Shown one piece after another: positions 22,152 to 24,144 of a DNA stretch of 24,144 nucleotides. Every line of letters starts with the position of its first letter. Positions within the stretch are counted from its first letter, which is position 1. Below the pieces are notes generated by a model, which saw only the letters and a list, made by a program, of their open reading frames with translations, was not told where the DNA came from and did not search any database. Position numbers and translations under genes: made by a program. Source of the DNA: Bacillota bacterium (lineage in GTDB: Bacteria; Bacillota; Clostridia; DSM-8532); contig JAEWSN010000239.1 in NCBI GenBank assembly GCA_023459915.1, forward strand, positions 1 through 24,144, given 5' to 3'.

Positions 22152-22690
22152 AGCAGCTGCTGAAAAGGTACAAGGGTTTCCTGTTTTTACTGGCGGTGAA
22201 TCTGGGATTGCTGCTGTTGTTTCCTGTCATCGGGGTGACCTCTTTCCGGATGACCGGGCAGAACCTGCTGGAGATGCTGGCCATCCTCCCGCCCATCTTC
22301 ATTCTGCTGGGTCTGCTTGACGTCTGGGTACCAAGGGAAACCATGATCAAGATGATGGGCGCGGGTTCGGGCCTGCGGGGAGCCGCGCTTGCGTTCCTGC
22401 TTGGCTCGGCCGCGGCGGGGCCGTTGTATGCCGCGTTCCCCATCGCCGTCGTGCTGCTGAAAAAGGGTGCCGCGTTGCGGTATGTCCTGATCTTCATCGG
22501 CGCCTGGTCCACCACCAAGATTCCGATGCTCTTGTTTGAACTCGGTTCCATGGGCTGGCAGTTCACCCTGGCACGATTTTTGGTGAACCTGGTGGGGATT
22601 GGCGGCATTGCTTTCCTGACGGAGAAAGTCATGAAGCAACCGGAAAAGGAAGCGATGAAAATCCGTTTGCAAACCGGGGACGGCGCGTAG
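22148..22690 (+). CDS. Half-size permease, second half of a split DUF318-like transporter
   Basis: A 180-aa membrane protein with about five hydrophobic segments. LLEMLAILPPIFILLGLLDVW, FLLGSAAAGPLYAAFPIAVVLLKKG and IGAWSTTKIPMLLFE follow the same half-permease pattern as the preceding gene, again without cysteines in the conserved loop. The ATG at 22148 overlaps the upstream stop by four bases; an in-frame ATG at 22136 would add four residues. The C-terminal tail is charged and cytoplasmic. It probably pairs with the upstream half to rebuild a full COG0701-type permease. Confidence 0.75.
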   Translation: MKQLLKRYKGFLFLLAVNLGLLLLFPVIGVTSFRMTGQNLLEMLAILPPIFILLGLLDVWVPRETMIKMMGAGSGLRGAALAFLLGSAAAGPLYAAFPIAVVLLKKGAALRYVLIFIGAWSTTKIPMLLFELGSMGWQFTLARFLVNLVGIGGIAFLTEKVMKQPEKEAMKIRLQTGDGA

Positions 22691-22761
22691 GTTGCCGGGC
22701 GGTATCCCGTTGAAGACATGCTTCGGGTATGATGAACAGGGAGATATGAAAGGAGACAGTC

Positions 22762-23001
22762 ATGGAAATCAAGGTATTGGGTTCTGGATGCGCGAACTGC
22801 AAGAAACTGCTGGGATTTGCGCAGGAGGCGGTCAGGGAGATGGCCATCGACACAGAGGTCATCTATGTCACCGACATGATGGATATTGTGGCCGCGGGGC
22901 TGATGCGTACACCGGGGCTCATCATCAACGGCAAAATCAAGGCGTCGGGGCGCATTCCTCCCGTCAAGGAAATCAAGGAAATGATTGCCGCGGAAAAGTG
23001 A
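22762..23001 (+). CDS. Small redox-active disulfide protein (thioredoxin-like, MTH895 type)
   Basis: A 79-aa single thioredoxin fold with the active site GSGCANCKKL (Cys10, Cys13) directly after the first strand, and the cis-Pro loop MRTPGLIINGKI. Length and motif fit the redox-active disulfide protein 2 family, which is often encoded beside COG0701 permeases. It probably keeps cysteines of the permease or ArsR reduced, or hands over a thiol-bound substrate. A good AAAGGAGA site precedes the ATG. It lies between the split permease and the CDF pump, 20 bases before the latter. Function is inferred from family and neighbours. Confidence 0.85.
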   Translation: MEIKVLGSGCANCKKLLGFAQEAVREMAIDTEVIYVTDMMDIVAAGLMRTPGLIINGKIKASGRIPPVKEIKEMIAAEK

Positions 23002-23021
23002 ACGGAAACGGAGGAAGCTGG

Positions 23022-24092
23022 ATGGGCCGTCATGAACACGGACATACACATAAGGCGGATTCCCACATGAATGGGGAGCCACACGACCACGGCCCGCATG
23101 CGCATGGATCCAATGATCACGGCACGCATGGCCACGGATCCCATGATCACGGCACGCATGGCCACGGATCCCATGATCACAGATCGCATGACCACGGATC
23201 ACATGGTCATGGGGCACACGCCCACACGCTTTCCGGGAGGAAGATTTTCTGGGTCACCCTGCTCAACGCCAGCATCACCATCGCCGAGTTCATCGGCGGG
23301 GTGATATCCGGCAGTGTGGCGTTGTTGTCGGATGCCGCGCACAATCTCAGCGACACGCTGGCGATTGCCTTGTCATACATCGCCAATCGCATTGCGGGCA
23401 AGCCCAGAGACGCCAGACGCACGTATGGGTATCAACGGGCGGAAATCCTTGCGGCGTTTGTCAACGCGGCTGTGCTGATGGCCATTTCCGGGTTTCTCAT
23501 TTTAGAGGCCATCCGCCGCTACGCCGCACCGGAGCCCATCAAGGGGACACTGATGATCGTGGTCGCCACCATTGGCTTGGTTGCGAACCTGTTGTCTGTG
23601 CTTGTCCTTGAAAAGGATTCCCACGGCAACCTCAACATCCGTTCCAGCTATCTGCATCTGCTGGGAGATACCGCTTCCTCCGTGGGGGTGCTGCTGGCGG
23701 GGATCGCCATTCGGCTGTGGAACATACTCTGGCTCGATCCCACGGTGACCCTGCTGATATCCCTGTACATCCTCCGGGAGACATGGCATGTGCTGAAAAC
23801 AGCGGTGGACATCCTGATGCAGGCGTCGGCCGATCTGGATTATGAAGCCATCGCAAAGGACGTGCAGAAAATTCCGTCGGTGCGCAACATCCATCACATG
23901 CACAGCTGGCTGGCCAATGAAAGCACCATCCATTTTGAGGCGCATGTTGACATGGAGGACATGTCCCTGTGTGACGCCGGCGAGATTCTGGCAAGGATAG
24001 AATCGTTGCTGGAGGACACATACGGCATCACCCACATCACGCTGCAGGCGGAGACGGATCGGTGCGAAACCAAGACGCTGATTGGGTCGTAA
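23022..24092 (+). CDS. Cation diffusion facilitator (CzcD/ZitB-like) with His-rich N-terminus
   Basis: A 356-aa CDF metal/proton antiporter. The first 70 residues carry 24 His in Asp-His-Gly and His-Gly-His units, likely a metal-binding tail in the cytoplasm. The six-helix core starts near 74. Both metal-site motifs are present: HNLSD (His107, Asp111) in helix 2 and HLLGD (His212, Asp216) in helix 5. The His-Asp/His-Asp set is typical of zinc exporters that may also move cadmium or cobalt. The C-terminal cytoplasmic domain (about 275-350) has the expected IHHMHSWLANESTIHFEAHV. GGAGGAAGCTGG precedes the ATG at 23022; the frame runs much further upstream but that part overlaps the redox protein gene. 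Last gene of the ArsR cluster. Confidence 0.93.
   Translation: MGRHEHGHTHKADSHMNGEPHDHGPHAHGSNDHGTHGHGSHDHGTHGHGSHDHRSHDHGSHGHGAHAHTLSGRKIFWVTLLNASITIAEFIGGVISGSVALLSDAAHNLSDTLAIALSYIANRIAGKPRDARRTYGYQRAEILAAFVNAAVLMAISGFLILEAIRRYAAPEPIKGTLMIVVATIGLVANLLSVLVLEKDSHGNLNIRSSYLHLLGDTASSVGVLLAGIAIRLWNILWLDPTVTLLISLYILRETWHVLKTAVDILMQASADLDYEAIAKDVQKIPSVRNIHHMHSWLANESTIHFEAHVDMEDMSLCDAGEILARIESLLEDTYGITHITLQAETDRCETKTLIGS
23113..23202 (+). repeat. 30-bp in-frame tandem repeat encoding His-rich units
   Basis: Units begin ATGATCAC at 23113, 23143 and 23173. The first two 30-bp copies are virtually identical (ATGATCACGGCACGCATGG...); the third has several changes. Each encodes ten residues with three or four His. 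This is protein-coding repetition, not a CRISPR array. Confidence 0.9.
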
Positions 24093-24129
24093 CCCGCCGG
24101 ATGAGTCCTGTTGGACGACAGGTAAACAA

Positions 24130-24144
24130 AAGCGCCGGCCGCTT
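24130..24144 (+). terminator. Possible terminator cut by the window end
   Basis: AAGCG (24130-24134) and CGCTT (24140-24144) can pair around CCGGC, 37 bases after the CDF stop. The sequence ends in TT at the edge, so any T-run cannot be seen. Confidence 0.3.

Noticed and set aside
23113..23202. Possible CRISPR array at the 30-bp repeat
   Set aside because: The units are directly adjacent with no spacers, and they encode the His-rich start of a CDF transporter in frame.
22018..23217. A 399-codon minus-strand frame over the permease halves and the His-rich repeat
   Set aside because: Its repeats simply mirror the His-rich coding repeat of the CDF gene, and no family is recognisable.

Overview
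The window is a GC-rich stretch of about 24 kb, tightly packed with bacterial genes. Strong AGGAGG-type ribosome binding sites, several TTG/GTG starts, SigA-like promoters, a PerR-type regulator with a Bacillus-style PerR box, rubrerythrin, and a sensor kinase with the ERFVRGD...EGSGLGLSIA ending common in clostridia together suggest a high-GC, anaerobic or microaerobic member of the Firmicutes (Clostridia-like). This is inference; there is no rRNA or other phylogenetic marker gene.

Layout, left to right. (1) 1-2.6 kb: the 3' part of a membrane sensor histidine kinase (+), converging on a patatin-like phospholipase (-). (2) 2.8-4.5 kb (-): a flavin disulfide reductase and a two-thioredoxin-fold protein that together look like AhpF split into two genes. 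(3) 4.8-5.4 kb (-): an orphan NarL-type response regulator with a TTG start. (4) 5.6-9.1 kb (-): a compact ABC importer operon (lipoprotein, fused permease, ATPase) of the Fbp/ferric-iron architecture, but the binding protein lacks the usual Tyr-Tyr iron ligands. (5) 9.3-10.7 kb (+): a major facilitator transporter. (6) 10.8-12.1 kb (+): promoter, perfect palindromic PerR box, a PerR-like regulator, an overlapping rubrerythrin gene and a clear terminator. (7) 12.1-15.7 kb (+): a 5'-truncated GT2 glycosyltransferase remnant abutting that terminator, then a coupled ATP-grasp enzyme, an NMT1/SsuA-type binding lipoprotein and its permease, with no ATPase. (8) 15.7-17.5 kb (-): a GT-C membrane glycosyltransferase whose 3' end overlaps the permease gene. 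(9) 17.8-19.9 kb (+): two consecutive extracytoplasmic rhodanese lipoproteins, then a terminator. (10) 20.0-24.1 kb (+): an ArsR-type repressor, a full-length DUF318/ArsP-like permease, a second Cys-less permease split into two small genes, a CxxC mini-thioredoxin and a His-rich CDF zinc-type efflux pump.

Two themes stand out. One is thiol and peroxide chemistry: split AhpF, PerR and rubrerythrin, rhodanese lipoproteins, and the redox protein next to the permeases. The other is metal and metalloid transport: the Fbp-like importer, and the ArsR, ArsP-like and CDF genes. Region 10 is the best candidate for a poorly described system. A recurring oddity is that at least five proteins carry in-frame tandem repeats (periods 12, 12, 18, 30 and 51 bp), mostly in linkers, tails or loops.
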